Below, piece by piece: positions 33,748 to 43,078 of a DNA stretch of 64,000 nucleotides. The position numbers were made by a program, and so were the translations under genes. The notes beneath the pieces were generated by a model. It saw only the letters and a list, made by a program, of their open reading frames with translations, was not told where the DNA came from and ran no database searches. This DNA is from Promethearchaeota archaeon. GTDB lineage: Archaea; Asgardarchaeota; Lokiarchaeia; Helarchaeales; RDOG01. Every line of letters begins with the position of its first letter. Within the stretch, counting starts at the first letter, position 1. Where the stretch lies: the NCBI GenBank assembly GCA_011365055.1, contig RDOG01000004.1, forward strand, positions 275,879-339,878, given 5' to 3'.

Positions 33748-35238
33748 ATGAATGGTGATTTTAATTCCCTTTTTTATCCAAGAGGAATTGCGGTAATTGG
33801 AGCTAGTAGCACTTATTTTTCAGGAGGTTCTCCTTTTATTATTTCATTATTAAGCGCAAAATTTCCAAAAATTTATCCAATTAATCCAAAATACAAAGAA
33901 CTATTCGGATTAAAAACATATCCATCCTTAATTGACGTTCCTGATCCAATTGATTACGTTGTTATTGCCATACCAAAAAGAATGATATTTGATGCAATTG
34001 ATGATTGTATAAAAAAAGGAGTAAAAATTATTTGTTGCTTTACAAGTGGTTTTAGCGAACTAGGTACAGAAGAAGGAATTAATTTAGAAAGAGAATTAGT
34101 AAAAAAAGTCAAGGAGCATGATATCAGATTACTTGGACCAAATTGCATCGGACTTTATTGTGCAGAATCGAGAATTACTTTTAATGGAGCTCTTTATAAA
34201 ACTGTAGGGGACGAAAATGTCGGTCAAGTTTCCATAATTTCGCAATCTGGAGGCAATACGGATGTATTCATAGGGTATGGACATTATATAGGGATGAAAT
34301 TCAATAAAGCGGTTTCCTATGGAAATGGAGCAGATATAAATGCTGATGAATTATTAGGTTTTTTTAGTTCTGATCCTAATACAAACGTCATTTTAGAATA
34401 TCTAGAGGGTTTCAAGAATGTTAAACAAGCTAATAATTATCTAAAAATTCTAAAAAAAACGAGTAAGAAAAAACCTGTGATCATTTGGTTAGGAGGAACT
34501 TCAGAATCAGGGGCTAGAGCAATAAAATCTCATACTGGATCAATTGCAGGCGATAATAGAGTATCTAATATAGTTTTTAAACAGAATGGGGCAATTCAGG
34601 TTGATAATCTTTATGATTTAATATATACGGGGATGTTAGTATCATTTATGAAACAAAAAGATAAGTTAGAAAAAATTAAACCAAACCTAGTATTTTTGGG
34701 AGGCGGAGGTGGTAATAGCGTCCAATATGCAGATATCTTATCATCGTTTGGATTGAACTTTCCAAAATTTCCAGAGGATATTGGCTCAAAAATTATGGAA
34801 CTTGCAGGAGAAATAGGTACCCTATTAAAAAATCCAATCGATCTAAATGTTGCCATGTTTGATATGAACATTGTTAAGACAATCCTGCAATTTATTGACA
34901 AAAATATGGAAACTACATTAATCTATGAACCAGGTATAGAGTGGTTCATTTTTAACGAAAAAATAATGAAAGAAATAATAGGAGATTCAGATACCGATGT
35001 AATTCAAATTTTGAGTCAAAATTTAAAAAGCATCGTTCGCTTGGAAAAGAAGTTAAAAAATCCATTACTAGTTATGAGTCCATCTTATTTCAAAGAAAAA
35101 ATAATAATCGAGAAAAAAATAGAACTTGAAAAAATATTTTATAAGAAAAATATACCTGTTTTTTCTAATTTAAATTATATGGGAAGAGCAATTTCTAAAA
35201 TAGTTGAATATCAAAAATGGTTGAAAAAAAATAAATAA
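33748..35238 (+). CDS. NDP-forming acyl-CoA synthetase, alpha-type, second copy
   Basis: Protein of 496 aa, paralogous to the one at 17742-19214. It has a CoA-binding domain (IAVIGASSTYFSGG, TSGFSELGTEEG, GPNCIGLY), a ligase-like domain with SQSGGNTDVF and the phospho-His loop KSHTGSIAGDN. There is again no ATP-grasp domain. ATG at 33748 is preferred to TTG at 33739. It lies 126 nt before an AMP-forming acyl-CoA ligase on the same strand; both act on acyl-CoA, so a common organic-acid pathway is possible. Confidence 0.88.
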   Translation: MNGDFNSLFYPRGIAVIGASSTYFSGGSPFIISLLSAKFPKIYPINPKYKELFGLKTYPSLIDVPDPIDYVVIAIPKRMIFDAIDDCIKKGVKIICCFTSGFSELGTEEGINLERELVKKVKEHDIRLLGPNCIGLYCAESRITFNGALYKTVGDENVGQVSIISQSGGNTDVFIGYGHYIGMKFNKAVSYGNGADINADELLGFFSSDPNTNVILEYLEGFKNVKQANNYLKILKKTSKKKPVIIWLGGTSESGARAIKSHTGSIAGDNRVSNIVFKQNGAIQVDNLYDLIYTGMLVSFMKQKDKLEKIKPNLVFLGGGGGNSVQYADILSSFGLNFPKFPEDIGSKIMELAGEIGTLLKNPIDLNVAMFDMNIVKTILQFIDKNMETTLIYEPGIEWFIFNEKIMKEIIGDSDTDVIQILSQNLKSIVRLEKKLKNPLLVMSPSYFKEKIIIEKKIELEKIFYKKNIPVFSNLNYMGRAISKIVEYQKWLKKNK

Positions 35239-35363
35239 TTAATACCATTTTTTGTTGGTATTCGCTTTTATTTTTCATTTTTATGAAAAATGAAGGACTA
35301 GACTAATATAGTTGTTTTTGAACTTAATATATTTAGCTTTTTTTAGCTTTAGAGGTGGTATGG

Positions 35364-37415
35364 ATGGTAAAATTATCAAAATTTTTAGAAGCGGTACAAA
35401 TTAAAGCTAAATATTATCCATCAGATAGACCAGCAATCATTTACGGGGAAGAATATGTCACTTGGAAACAATTAATGTCAAGAATAAATAAATTAGCAAA
35501 TGCTTTAAAAAAATTAGGAATAAAAAAAGGCGATAAAGTTTCTTTTTTATTTTATAATTCTCCTCAGTTCTTAGAAGCTAATTTAGCAATTCAAGAATTA
35601 GGGGCAATTCCAGTTCCTATGAATTATCGATATGTTGCCTCTGAAATGGAATTCCTGCTCAATAATTCTGATTCAAGAATTTTCATATTTGATGATGAAG
35701 CCCTCGATGAATTAATGAAAATACGAGATAAAATTCCAAATGTAGAACATCTTATCATTTCTGGTCCGGATACTCCTTGGGGTATGCTAAACTATGAGGA
35801 AATAATAAATAAAGCAAAAGATAAATTAATTAAAGTAAGTGTTGAAGAATCAGATACAGCAGTTATTATATACACAGGAGGGACAACGGGAAGACCAAAA
35901 GGTGTAATGCTCTCTTATGATAATATACTTTCCAATGAAGAAAGTGCCATGGCTTTTCTTGGTGCACTTCTTCCTCCTGTGGAAGAACTTGACGATCCGA
36001 GATTTGCTACGAATGAATTACAAAGGAGATTACTTGAAACAACTGTTTCTTTAACAGGTATACCTGAAGTATTTTTTGAAAATCCTAAATTTAAAGAAAA
36101 AATTATCGTCGTGGAACAACCTGTTGAGAAAGGACAAGGTTTACCAGCAATGACTTATGCAATTAGAGAGGGAAAAATAAAAACGTTTGTTGGAAAACCG
36201 TCAGCAGATAGAATTGATGGATTAGTACACATGTCTGTGGCAGATCAGGCAAGAGATCTAGCAAATTTAGCACCTTTATCCTATAGTCGATGGGGTAAAA
36301 TAAAGTTTATCTTTAAACTCTTAAGATTAATGATGAAGGGCAGAATTAAAATCGAAGCAAAAGATGAAGAAATTGCTAAAGCCTTGAAGCATGCTATGAG
36401 GAATAGACCTCAGGAAGAAGAATTACAAAAAACAATTATGGTTCCACCCTTGTTTCATTTAGCGAGTTATGCTGTTTTTCTGATATCTTGGATGTTTCAA
36501 GGATCCGTTGTCGTTTTTCCAAAATCAAAAACATTCAATCCTGAAGAAATACTAAAAATGGCAGAAAGAGAAAACCTTAAACAAATGTTTTTAGTTCCCA
36601 CCATGTGGAAGAGGATGTTAGATTATTTTGAGGAATCTGATGTAAAATATGATTTATCGTCATTAACAGTATGTCTTACGGGCGCGGCCGTATTAAGAGC
36701 TAAATATAAGAAAAAATTATTAGCACATTTCCCAAATGCAGTTGTTGTGGATGCATTTGGACAAAGTGAGATGGCACCAGTAGCCACTATGAAAGTAGAT
36801 GGTGACCCTGATCTTGTAAAAGATCGCTGTGTTGGAAGAATACTTGATGGCATTGATATCAAAGTTGTAAATGAAGAAAATCAAATTTTAAAAGAAGGTG
36901 AGATTGGAGAACTTTGTTATAAAGGTGCATCTGTCATGCAAGGTTATTATAAAGATCCCGAAAAAACTGCAGAAACTATTGATGCAGAAGGATACCTTCA
37001 TAGCGGTGATCTTGGATACGTAAAAGATGGAGAAGTCTATGTTGTAGAACGTAAAAAAGAATGTATCAACACGGGAGCAGAAAAAGTATATCCAATAGAG
37101 GTAGAAGAAATCATATATGAGAATCCTAAGGTAGATCAAGTAGTTGTTATAGGAGTTCCAGATGAAGAATGGGGAGAAATAGTACGAGCAGTAGTTATTC
37201 CGAAAAAAGAACATATAAACTCAATTTCAGATACAGAAATAATGGATTGGTGCAAGGGAAAGATTGCTAGTTTTAAGAAGCCGAGATCCGTCATTTTTGC
37301 AAGTAAATTTCCAATTTCACCAGTTGGAAAAGTATTAAGAGCACAAATTAGAGAACAATATGGAAAACCAGAAGAAAAAAAAATTTCTGACAAACCTAAA
37401 ATACAAGAAAATTAA
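35364..37415 (+). CDS. AMP-forming acyl-CoA ligase with large insertion
   Basis: Adenylate-forming enzyme of 683 aa that activates a carboxylic acid to its CoA ester. Core motifs are present: YTGGTTGRPKGVM (P-loop), DAFGQSEMAP (A5), YLHSGDLGYVKDGEVY (A7), ERKKECINTGAEKVYP (A8) and SPVGKVLR (A10 Lys). Between the P-loop and VPPLFHLA there is about 150 extra residues (roughly 190-350) that ordinary members of 520-560 aa lack; this part includes VVEQPVEKGQGLP and many charged helices. ATG at 35364 is chosen because GAGGTG stands 6 nt upstream. Substrate unknown. Confidence 0.92.
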   Translation: MVKLSKFLEAVQIKAKYYPSDRPAIIYGEEYVTWKQLMSRINKLANALKKLGIKKGDKVSFLFYNSPQFLEANLAIQELGAIPVPMNYRYVASEMEFLLNNSDSRIFIFDDEALDELMKIRDKIPNVEHLIISGPDTPWGMLNYEEIINKAKDKLIKVSVEESDTAVIIYTGGTTGRPKGVMLSYDNILSNEESAMAFLGALLPPVEELDDPRFATNELQRRLLETTVSLTGIPEVFFENPKFKEKIIVVEQPVEKGQGLPAMTYAIREGKIKTFVGKPSADRIDGLVHMSVADQARDLANLAPLSYSRWGKIKFIFKLLRLMMKGRIKIEAKDEEIAKALKHAMRNRPQEEELQKTIMVPPLFHLASYAVFLISWMFQGSVVVFPKSKTFNPEEILKMAERENLKQMFLVPTMWKRMLDYFEESDVKYDLSSLTVCLTGAAVLRAKYKKKLLAHFPNAVVVDAFGQSEMAPVATMKVDGDPDLVKDRCVGRILDGIDIKVVNEENQILKEGEIGELCYKGASVMQGYYKDPEKTAETIDAEGYLHSGDLGYVKDGEVYVVERKKECINTGAEKVYPIEVEEIIYENPKVDQVVVIGVPDEEWGEIVRAVVIPKKEHINSISDTEIMDWCKGKIASFKKPRSVIFASKFPISPVGKVLRAQIREQYGKPEEKKISDKPKIQEN

Positions 37416-37498
37416 TCTTTTTTTTTTTAATCGTTAATATTGATGAAGTTGACACATAAAAGCAAATAAAAATTCTTCCTATCATATTTTTATCCTTT
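37416..37498. other. Short spacer
   Basis: A/T-rich spacer of about 80 nt with T-run directly after the ligase stop, probably a terminator. Confidence 0.35.
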
Positions 37499-38157
37499 AT
37501 GACAACCCTATTTCCTATTATTTTGAATTGCCCAATTTGTAGTACTATATTCGAAAGTGATGTAAAATTGGTAGTTGAGGATTTAGTAGTAAGTTTAATG
37601 ATTTTAGACCTAATTATTGGGGTTTAAATCCTTCAGAATATTTCTATCACCTTTGTCCCAAATGCGGATTTTGTGCAAGCATTAATTAATTTAAAAAAGA
37701 TAATTTCAGTGAAGAATTTAAAAATGAAATAATTGCATTAGGTGTTCCTGAAGGTTATAAATCCTTAGATGATCATTCACTTTCAAGAAAACTTGAAAAA
37801 GCGGCTATTTATATTGAAATAATGAATGAACATAATATTGAAAAACATAATTATGGAGATCTTGCTAATATTTGGATTCACGCATATTGGTGGGTAGCAA
37901 AAGAATCAGAGATTATTAAATTCGGAAAAATTATGTTAAATTATTTTCAAAAGGCAATAGAAAATAATCAAATTCCGCTTGATCACCATTATAATACGGT
38001 TTATCTTATGGGTGAAATCCATCTAAGGATTGGAGAGCAAGAAAAAGCTATTGAATTATTTGATCCTATAATTTTTGAGACCCAAGGGAAAGAAGAACTA
38101 AAAAAATTACGAGAGCTTGCCATTCAACAAAAATTAAATCCGAATGAGATTCTATAA
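37499..38157 (+). pseudogene. Broken DUF2225-like zinc-binding gene
   Basis: An ATG at 37499 starts LFPIILNCPICSTIFESDVK, and the frame ends early. In another frame the sequence goes on as FRPNYWGLNPSEYFYHLCPK plus CGFC, then meets TAA at 37687-37689, and continues in that frame with KKDNFSEEFKNEI to the stop at 38157. Together these read as one protein with two CxxC pairs and a TPR-like C-terminus, the layout of DUF2225 proteins. So at least one frameshift (near 37590) and one nonsense codon interrupt it. Only the last 111 codons (from 37822) look like a separate gene. Assembly errors are the alternative. Confidence 0.68.
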
Positions 38158-38175
38158 TTTCTTCTTTTTTTAATT

Positions 38176-38943
38176 CTAATAATTAGTTTCCTCATATGGA
38201 AATATTCCTTTAAGTTTTCTAATATGAGCGATATCTATTTCAGTTTCATAAAATCCTTCATCTTGTGAATGAACTAGAGTTTTAACTTGGTTTTGAAATC
38301 GCATGCCTTTTTTTATTATAGCTTGGGGTTCAATAATTGCAGCATTACCGATAAAGTCCATTCCAACAAATTGTCCTATAAATGAGGACATAACAAAATA
38401 ACTAATGTTTTCTAACGCTCTAATTTTTGCCAATTCAAGCATCATGTTGTCAACTGCCATGGTTGAAACGAAACATAATTCTGCATCCATCAATTTTCTC
38501 GTATATTCCGGATAAAAAAGGTCTAAACCACGAATCAAACCAATTTTAATCCCCTCGACTTCGAAAACTTGTATTTTACTACCTTTCATAAACCAAGCTC
38601 GTTCTTTAAAATAAAAATGTTGTTTATCTTGAATAGCAATGACTTTTCCTTTCCTATCAATTATTTGTATAGAAGAACGACCTTTACTTTTTAAATTCGG
38701 AAAACGCTCTAAATTTGCGTTTACGGGTGCAACGATGTTTGCATCATATTTTTGAGACAATTTTTTTATAGCAGGGTATGGATTTTCCCGAGAAGATTCA
38801 TTAATTGAGAATTCTCCACCCAATAAAATGAAATCAGAATCCTTAATATTCCCCAATAACGTATCAATTTTTTCAATATTTTGTTTAAATTTGCCATCTC
38901 TCTGAAATTGAACAACCGATATTTTAATCTTCAAATACTCCAC
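38176..38943 (-). CDS. Nitrilase-fold protein lacking the catalytic Cys
   Basis: Carbon-nitrogen hydrolase family protein of 255 aa. The Glu region reads FILLGGEFS, the Lys region IAIQDKQHFYFKE, and after the expected strand (GIKIGLIRGLDLFYPEYTRK) the usual I-C-Y-D-x-x-x-P-E motif appears as IRGLDLFYPE, with no Cys. A nucleophile at that place is required for amidase activity, so this is likely an inactive, binding or regulatory member. GTG at 38943 or TTG at 38934 may be the start. It is convergent with the broken gene upstream. Confidence 0.8.
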   Translation of the reverse strand: MEYLKIKISVVQFQRDGKFKQNIEKIDTLLGNIKDSDFILLGGEFSINESSRENPYPAIKKLSQKYDANIVAPVNANLERFPNLKSKGRSSIQIIDRKGKVIAIQDKQHFYFKERAWFMKGSKIQVFEVEGIKIGLIRGLDLFYPEYTRKLMDAELCFVSTMAVDNMMLELAKIRALENISYFVMSSFIGQFVGMDFIGNAAIIEPQAIIKKGMRFQNQVKTLVHSQDEGFYETEIDIAHIRKLKGIFPYEETNY

Positions 38944-39090
38944 CCTACTTAATAATTAATAACATCAATAATAAAAATTAGCAAATGTTAATAAAATTGT
39001 CAAAAATGACATTTATTGAAGTTCTCTTATAAAATAATACTATATCTTCAAAGTTACTTATCAATATTCAAAATAACCCAAGTGAATAAT

Positions 39091-40011
39091 ATGGATTTAA
39101 ATCTTGGAAAATTTGAGAAATTGTTTGAAAAAGAAGACTTAGACAAGATAATAGTTACAATCGACAATATTTTTGGAAATAAAAAGTCTCATGCTGAAGA
39201 TTATGAATTAGCTTTTGCTATATTAAATAGATACATAGAAATGATCAAAAATAAAGGTTGGATATTATCGAAAGATGTGATAGAGACTTTTAGAAAAGCT
39301 TTTCTTATTGAAATTGAACTCCCCTGGTTGGTTAGACAACGTTTAATTTTGAAATTAGGAGAAATCGTTGAAAAGTTTCCTAATGAATTAGTTAACCAAA
39401 ATGAATTGGTTGATATGATAATAGCGATAATAAAAGATAGAATAAATAATGATAAGGATCCTGATAATAAATTTAATTCTGTAAAAGTTTTAGGAAAAAT
39501 TGGACTCGAATTCCCGGATCGAGTGATTCCTGAATTAACAAAATATATGAAACATTATGAAAAAAACATAAGAATCAATGCAATAATTGGTCTGAAAGAG
39601 ATTGCTAAAAAATATGATAAAACGCATGTAAAACAAGTATTACCTTTTTTTACTGAATTATTTCAAACCGATAAGGAACATGGTAACATTCTTCAAATAG
39701 TAGGAGACGCTATAAAAGAAATCACTGAAAAAATGCATGAAGATCAGATTTTTGGTGATTTTATGGTTACTAAACAAGTTTTATGTCCAAATTGTAATAA
39801 TTTTTTTCCAGAAGACTTGGGGATTTGTAGTCATTGCGGAAAACCCATCCCTAAATGTACTATATGCGGTCAAGTTATAGATTTGAATCAAGCTCATGAT
39901 TTATACCAATGCCCACAATGTGGATTGTGGTTTCACCAATCTCCATGTTTAAATGAATGGCGAGAAAAAAATGAAAATTGCCCTCATTGCTTATCAAAAA
40001 TCAAGCTTTAA
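39091..40011 (+). CDS. HEAT-like repeat protein with RING-like zinc finger
   Basis: Protein of 306 aa. Residues ~1-215 form HEAT-like alpha repeats (NSVKVLGKIGLEFPDRVIPE and NAIIGLKEIAKKYDKT). The C-terminus has a zinc ribbon (CPNCNNFF, CSHCGK) followed by a RING-like cross-brace: CTICGQ, then CPQCGLWFHQSPCLNEWRE and CPHC. The WFH..C..W pattern is that of RING-H2 ubiquitin ligases. I use ATG at 39091; an upstream TTG at 39016 adds a hydrophobic, non-conserved lead. It could be a ligase-like component of an Asgard ubiquitin-type system (inference); no ubiquitin, E1 or E2 gene lies nearby. Confidence 0.75.
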   Translation: MDLNLGKFEKLFEKEDLDKIIVTIDNIFGNKKSHAEDYELAFAILNRYIEMIKNKGWILSKDVIETFRKAFLIEIELPWLVRQRLILKLGEIVEKFPNELVNQNELVDMIIAIIKDRINNDKDPDNKFNSVKVLGKIGLEFPDRVIPELTKYMKHYEKNIRINAIIGLKEIAKKYDKTHVKQVLPFFTELFQTDKEHGNILQIVGDAIKEITEKMHEDQIFGDFMVTKQVLCPNCNNFFPEDLGICSHCGKPIPKCTICGQVIDLNQAHDLYQCPQCGLWFHQSPCLNEWREKNENCPHCLSKIKL

Positions 40012-40034
40012 TTTAAAAAAAATGAAATTAAATT

Positions 40035-40061
40035 TTAAACGGCCAGCCATCCACCGTTTAA
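40035..40061. terminator. 8-bp inverted repeat after the HEAT/RING gene
   Basis: TTAAACGG and CCGTTTAA, perfectly complementary, separated by the 11-nt loop CCAGCCATCCA. It lies 24 nt after the stop of the HEAT/RING gene, followed by A/T-rich sequence, so a transcript-end hairpin or a regulatory site of the next gene is possible. Confidence 0.4.
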
Positions 40062-40161
40062 TCTAAAATTACTTCGTCTAAAAATAAGAAAATAAATTAT
40101 ATAGATATATAAATTATTTTTTACCTAAACAGAATAGGAATTTTTTAATCGAGGCTATTAA

Positions 40162-41289
40162 ATGAAACGGGTAATAATAATTGGTGGAGGTTTCGGTGGA
40201 TTTTATTTAGCAAAAAGGTTAAGTAAACATAAATTAGTAAAAATTATTTTGATTGATCCAAAGGATTTTTTTATATATAAACCATTAATCCATGAAGTGG
40301 CTGTAGGTGAAATCCCAGCAGATACAGTAAAAATTTCTTATCTTGAATCGTTAAAAAATATTCACCATGTGAAATTAAAAGTTAAAAAAATATTATTCGA
40401 AGAAAATATGGTAATTTTAGAAAATAGAAAATCCTTAAAATATGATTATTTAATAGTCGCTTCGGGTTCAAATGCCTTTTTTCCAATAAAAGGTTCAGAG
40501 AAAACGCTTACTCTTAATAATCTTTATGATGCTATCAAGATAAAGAAAATTCTTCGAAAATCAAGTAATAAAGGACTTAAGATATCTCTTATTGGAGAAG
40601 GTTTTACAGGGACTGAATTAATGGCTGAACTCGCAACTTGGGGAAAAAAATATGGAGAAATAGAATTACACCATTTCTTGTATTTTAAGGGTTATTTCTT
40701 AGATAAACCGAGTTATGATTCAATTATAAAAAAGCAGATGAAACGTTTGGGAGTTAGAGTTCATTTAGGAGAACCCGTTATGGAAATAGTTAATAATAAA
40801 ATAATAACAAAGAAAGGTTCTTATTATTCAGATATTATATTCACTTGTACAGGTATAAAACCAACAACTATCGAAAGCGATATCGAATTTCAAAAAGGAT
40901 ATCAAATAAATGAGTTTTGTGAAATTAAGGGATTAAAAAACGCATATGCGATTGGTGATGTAGCAAAATTAAAATTCAAGGGAGGCTTTGCACCACAATT
41001 GGGGCAAATTGCTCAAAAAGAAGGAGTTTTTATATCAAAAGATATCATAAGAAGAGAAAAAAATAAAAAAAGAGTACCAATAAAAATAAAAATTATGGGA
41101 ATCTTCATTTCCATTGGAAAATTCTATGGAGTAGGAACAATTTTAGATCAATTCACATTAAGAGGTCTTTTTGTTTGGTTTATTAAAAGAACTTATTACT
41201 TTTTGAATATTTTCATATTAAAAAAGAAATTAGAATTGATTAAATATTATTTAACGTCTCTATTCTTATCAAAAAGGTATTTAAAATAA
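40162..41289 (+). CDS. NDH-2-like NAD(P)H:quinone oxidoreductase
   Basis: FAD protein of 375 aa. The N-terminal FAD motif is IIGGGFGGFYLAKRL, the second nucleotide motif is SLIGEGFTGTELMAE, and YAIGDVAKL marks the FAD-binding C-terminal motif. Type II NADH dehydrogenases have this layout, ending in amphipathic helices for membrane contact, and the C-terminal region here is aromatic and basic (GLFVWFIKRTYYFLNIF). It would pass electrons from NAD(P)H to a membrane quinone. It is followed after 16 nt by an Lrp-like regulator. Confidence 0.88.
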   Translation: MKRVIIIGGGFGGFYLAKRLSKHKLVKIILIDPKDFFIYKPLIHEVAVGEIPADTVKISYLESLKNIHHVKLKVKKILFEENMVILENRKSLKYDYLIVASGSNAFFPIKGSEKTLTLNNLYDAIKIKKILRKSSNKGLKISLIGEGFTGTELMAELATWGKKYGEIELHHFLYFKGYFLDKPSYDSIIKKQMKRLGVRVHLGEPVMEIVNNKIITKKGSYYSDIIFTCTGIKPTTIESDIEFQKGYQINEFCEIKGLKNAYAIGDVAKLKFKGGFAPQLGQIAQKEGVFISKDIIRREKNKKRVPIKIKIMGIFISIGKFYGVGTILDQFTLRGLFVWFIKRTYYFLNIFILKKKLELIKYYLTSLFLSKRYLK

Positions 41290-41305
41290 CTTTTCATTTG
41301 TAAAT

Positions 41306-42244
41306 ATGATGGATTTAATCAATAAAAATTTATTAAACGAATTAATAAAAGATTCAAGGCAATCTTGGAGCTCATTAGCTAAAAAATTGAACGTTTCATT
41401 AAATGTATTGAAGAGAAAGGTTAAAGAATTAGAAAGTGGAGTGATTGAAGGATATGTTACTGAGATAAATTCCAAATTTTTTATGGAAGGATTTATTTTT
41501 ATTTATTTAAGGCTTTCAAGCAAAAAAAATATTGATATTCAACGAGCATTATTACGTATTAATCAATTAAAATATTTATACCTAATCCAAGATATTACTA
41601 ATAATTTCGGGATTTTTTATGAATTCTCTAGTCTTGATGAAAAAAACCAATTATTATCTTTTTTAAAAAACGTTCCATTTGTTTCTAATTTTGATATATA
41701 TAATTTCTCATATACAAGGGAACCTTTACCCCGAGAAATAAAAGATGTAGAATGGAAAATAATTAGTTTGTTGAAGAATAATTCCCGTGTGCCGGGAACC
41801 AAACTTTCTGAAGTTACTGGATTAAGTGCGAATAAGATTAATTATATTATAAACAAGCTTATTGAGGATGAAATCATTTTATTCACCGTTAAGACGAATC
41901 CGGTAAAAATATCGGATAAAACGATGTATTTTCTACTTCTTAATATGAAGAAATTTGATAATGATTTTTATAAAAAATGTTTAAATGAAGTAAAGAAATT
42001 CTCTCTTTTTAATCCTCCAATTATTAATTTTACTTCACCTCATGCATTTTTAATTAATTTATTAGGCGAAGTAAATGAGATACAGAATTTAATTAATAAT
42101 ATATGCCAATCTCCATTAATATCATCATATAGCACCATTGTTTGGAATAACTACCATATGGGTAAGAATTGGCAAGATTTATTGATAGAAAAAAAAATTC
42201 AATCCTTACGAATTCGTGAGCATTTTTCAAAAAATTTATTCTAG
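41306..42244 (+). CDS. Lrp/AsnC-like regulator with two winged helices
   Basis: Protein of 312 aa with two HTH units. The first (LLNELIKDSRQSWSSLAKKL then NVLKRKVKELE) is AsnC-like; the second near residue 150 (VEWKIISLLKNNSRVPGTKL, ANKINYIINKLIEDEI) repeats the pattern. A double-HTH layout like this is found in archaeal regulators of metabolism. It directly follows the NDH-2-like gene and may regulate it (inference). Confidence 0.85.
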   Translation: MMDLINKNLLNELIKDSRQSWSSLAKKLNVSLNVLKRKVKELESGVIEGYVTEINSKFFMEGFIFIYLRLSSKKNIDIQRALLRINQLKYLYLIQDITNNFGIFYEFSSLDEKNQLLSFLKNVPFVSNFDIYNFSYTREPLPREIKDVEWKIISLLKNNSRVPGTKLSEVTGLSANKINYIINKLIEDEIILFTVKTNPVKISDKTMYFLLLNMKKFDNDFYKKCLNEVKKFSLFNPPIINFTSPHAFLINLLGEVNEIQNLINNICQSPLISSYSTIVWNNYHMGKNWQDLLIEKKIQSLRIREHFSKNLF

Positions 42245-42429
42245 AAGAACCTACCAAGTGAATGTAACGAAGATTATACCAAATTGGTTTTTAAATAAGA
42301 AATAATAAATGTTATGTATCACTTAAACTGGAATATATAGGGGAAAGGGGACCAATAGACCAGGATTACTTTTAAAACTTTTATAAAAAGATGATAAAAA
42401 TAAGGATGAATTTAAAAAAAAAAAAGAAT
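42245..42429. other. Convergent spacer with G-rich motif
   Basis: About 185 nt. It contains GGGGAAAGGGGACCAAT at 42340-42356, very close to GGGGAGGAGGGGGACCAAT at 21807-21825. Otherwise A/T-rich. No gene is visible. Confidence 0.4.
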
Positions 42430-42942
42430 TTATTTGAGCTCAATGGGAGTACATAATTCCCAAGGTTCTACTCCTAATCGACCACAAACTCTGCAAAAAT
42501 ATTTTGCCTTATCAATTATTTGTTTACACATATGATGTTGTCCGCCAGGTTTTTTGATATCAACTTGAATGCCACAATATTTGCATTTATAATTCTCTTT
42601 TTTATCACAAGTATGACCTGGCATTAAAATGGGTTGTCCACAAACTTCGCAAGTTATTGCTAAATCTTCTTTATATTTTGCATTTTTAAAAGTAGATTTT
42701 ACCGCGTCAGAAATCAGTTTAGGTTCGCATAGAAAATCTTCTTCAGGTGCGACACGTCCACAAAATCCACATGTAAATTTTAATTTAGAAACCATTTTTT
42801 TATCGAAATGACCATATTTTACTTCTTTTTCTCCGCAATGTTCGCATAACCAAGATATTTTTTTCCCTTGTTCATCAACTCTGCACAAATGTAATTCCCT
42901 CGATACTTTCTTACAATTTACACATTCTATATTTTCCATCAT
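42430..42942 (-). CDS. Multi-zinc-ribbon protein
   Basis: Protein of 170 aa containing several Cys-pair modules: CVNCKK and CEHCGE, CGFCGR, CEVCGQ, CKYCGIQ and CRVCGR, each spaced as in zinc ribbons, with further single Cys and His residues between them. ATG at 42942 is used; another lies 1 codon later. It is a small, compact metal-binding protein with no known catalytic motif. Asgard genomes hold many such proteins, and their functions are mostly unknown. Confidence 0.78.
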   Translation of the reverse strand: MMENIECVNCKKVSRELHLCRVDEQGKKISWLCEHCGEKEVKYGHFDKKMVSKLKFTCGFCGRVAPEEDFLCEPKLISDAVKSTFKNAKYKEDLAITCEVCGQPILMPGHTCDKKENYKCKYCGIQVDIKKPGGQHHMCKQIIDKAKYFCRVCGRLGVEPWELCTPIELK

Positions 42943-43078
42943 CGTCAATTTTATCCATCTCCTTAATTTAAATTTTTAAAAAATATCTTGTTATTGATAA
43001 AATAATTAAAAATTTATAAATTTTTATAAATATGAGTTCATAAGTAATAATAATAAAATTATAAACTGGGAAAATTGG

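Noticed and set aside
37687..37689. Recoded stop in the DUF2225-like gene
   Set aside because: The codon is TAA, and a frameshift is also needed, so decay or error is more likely than recoding.
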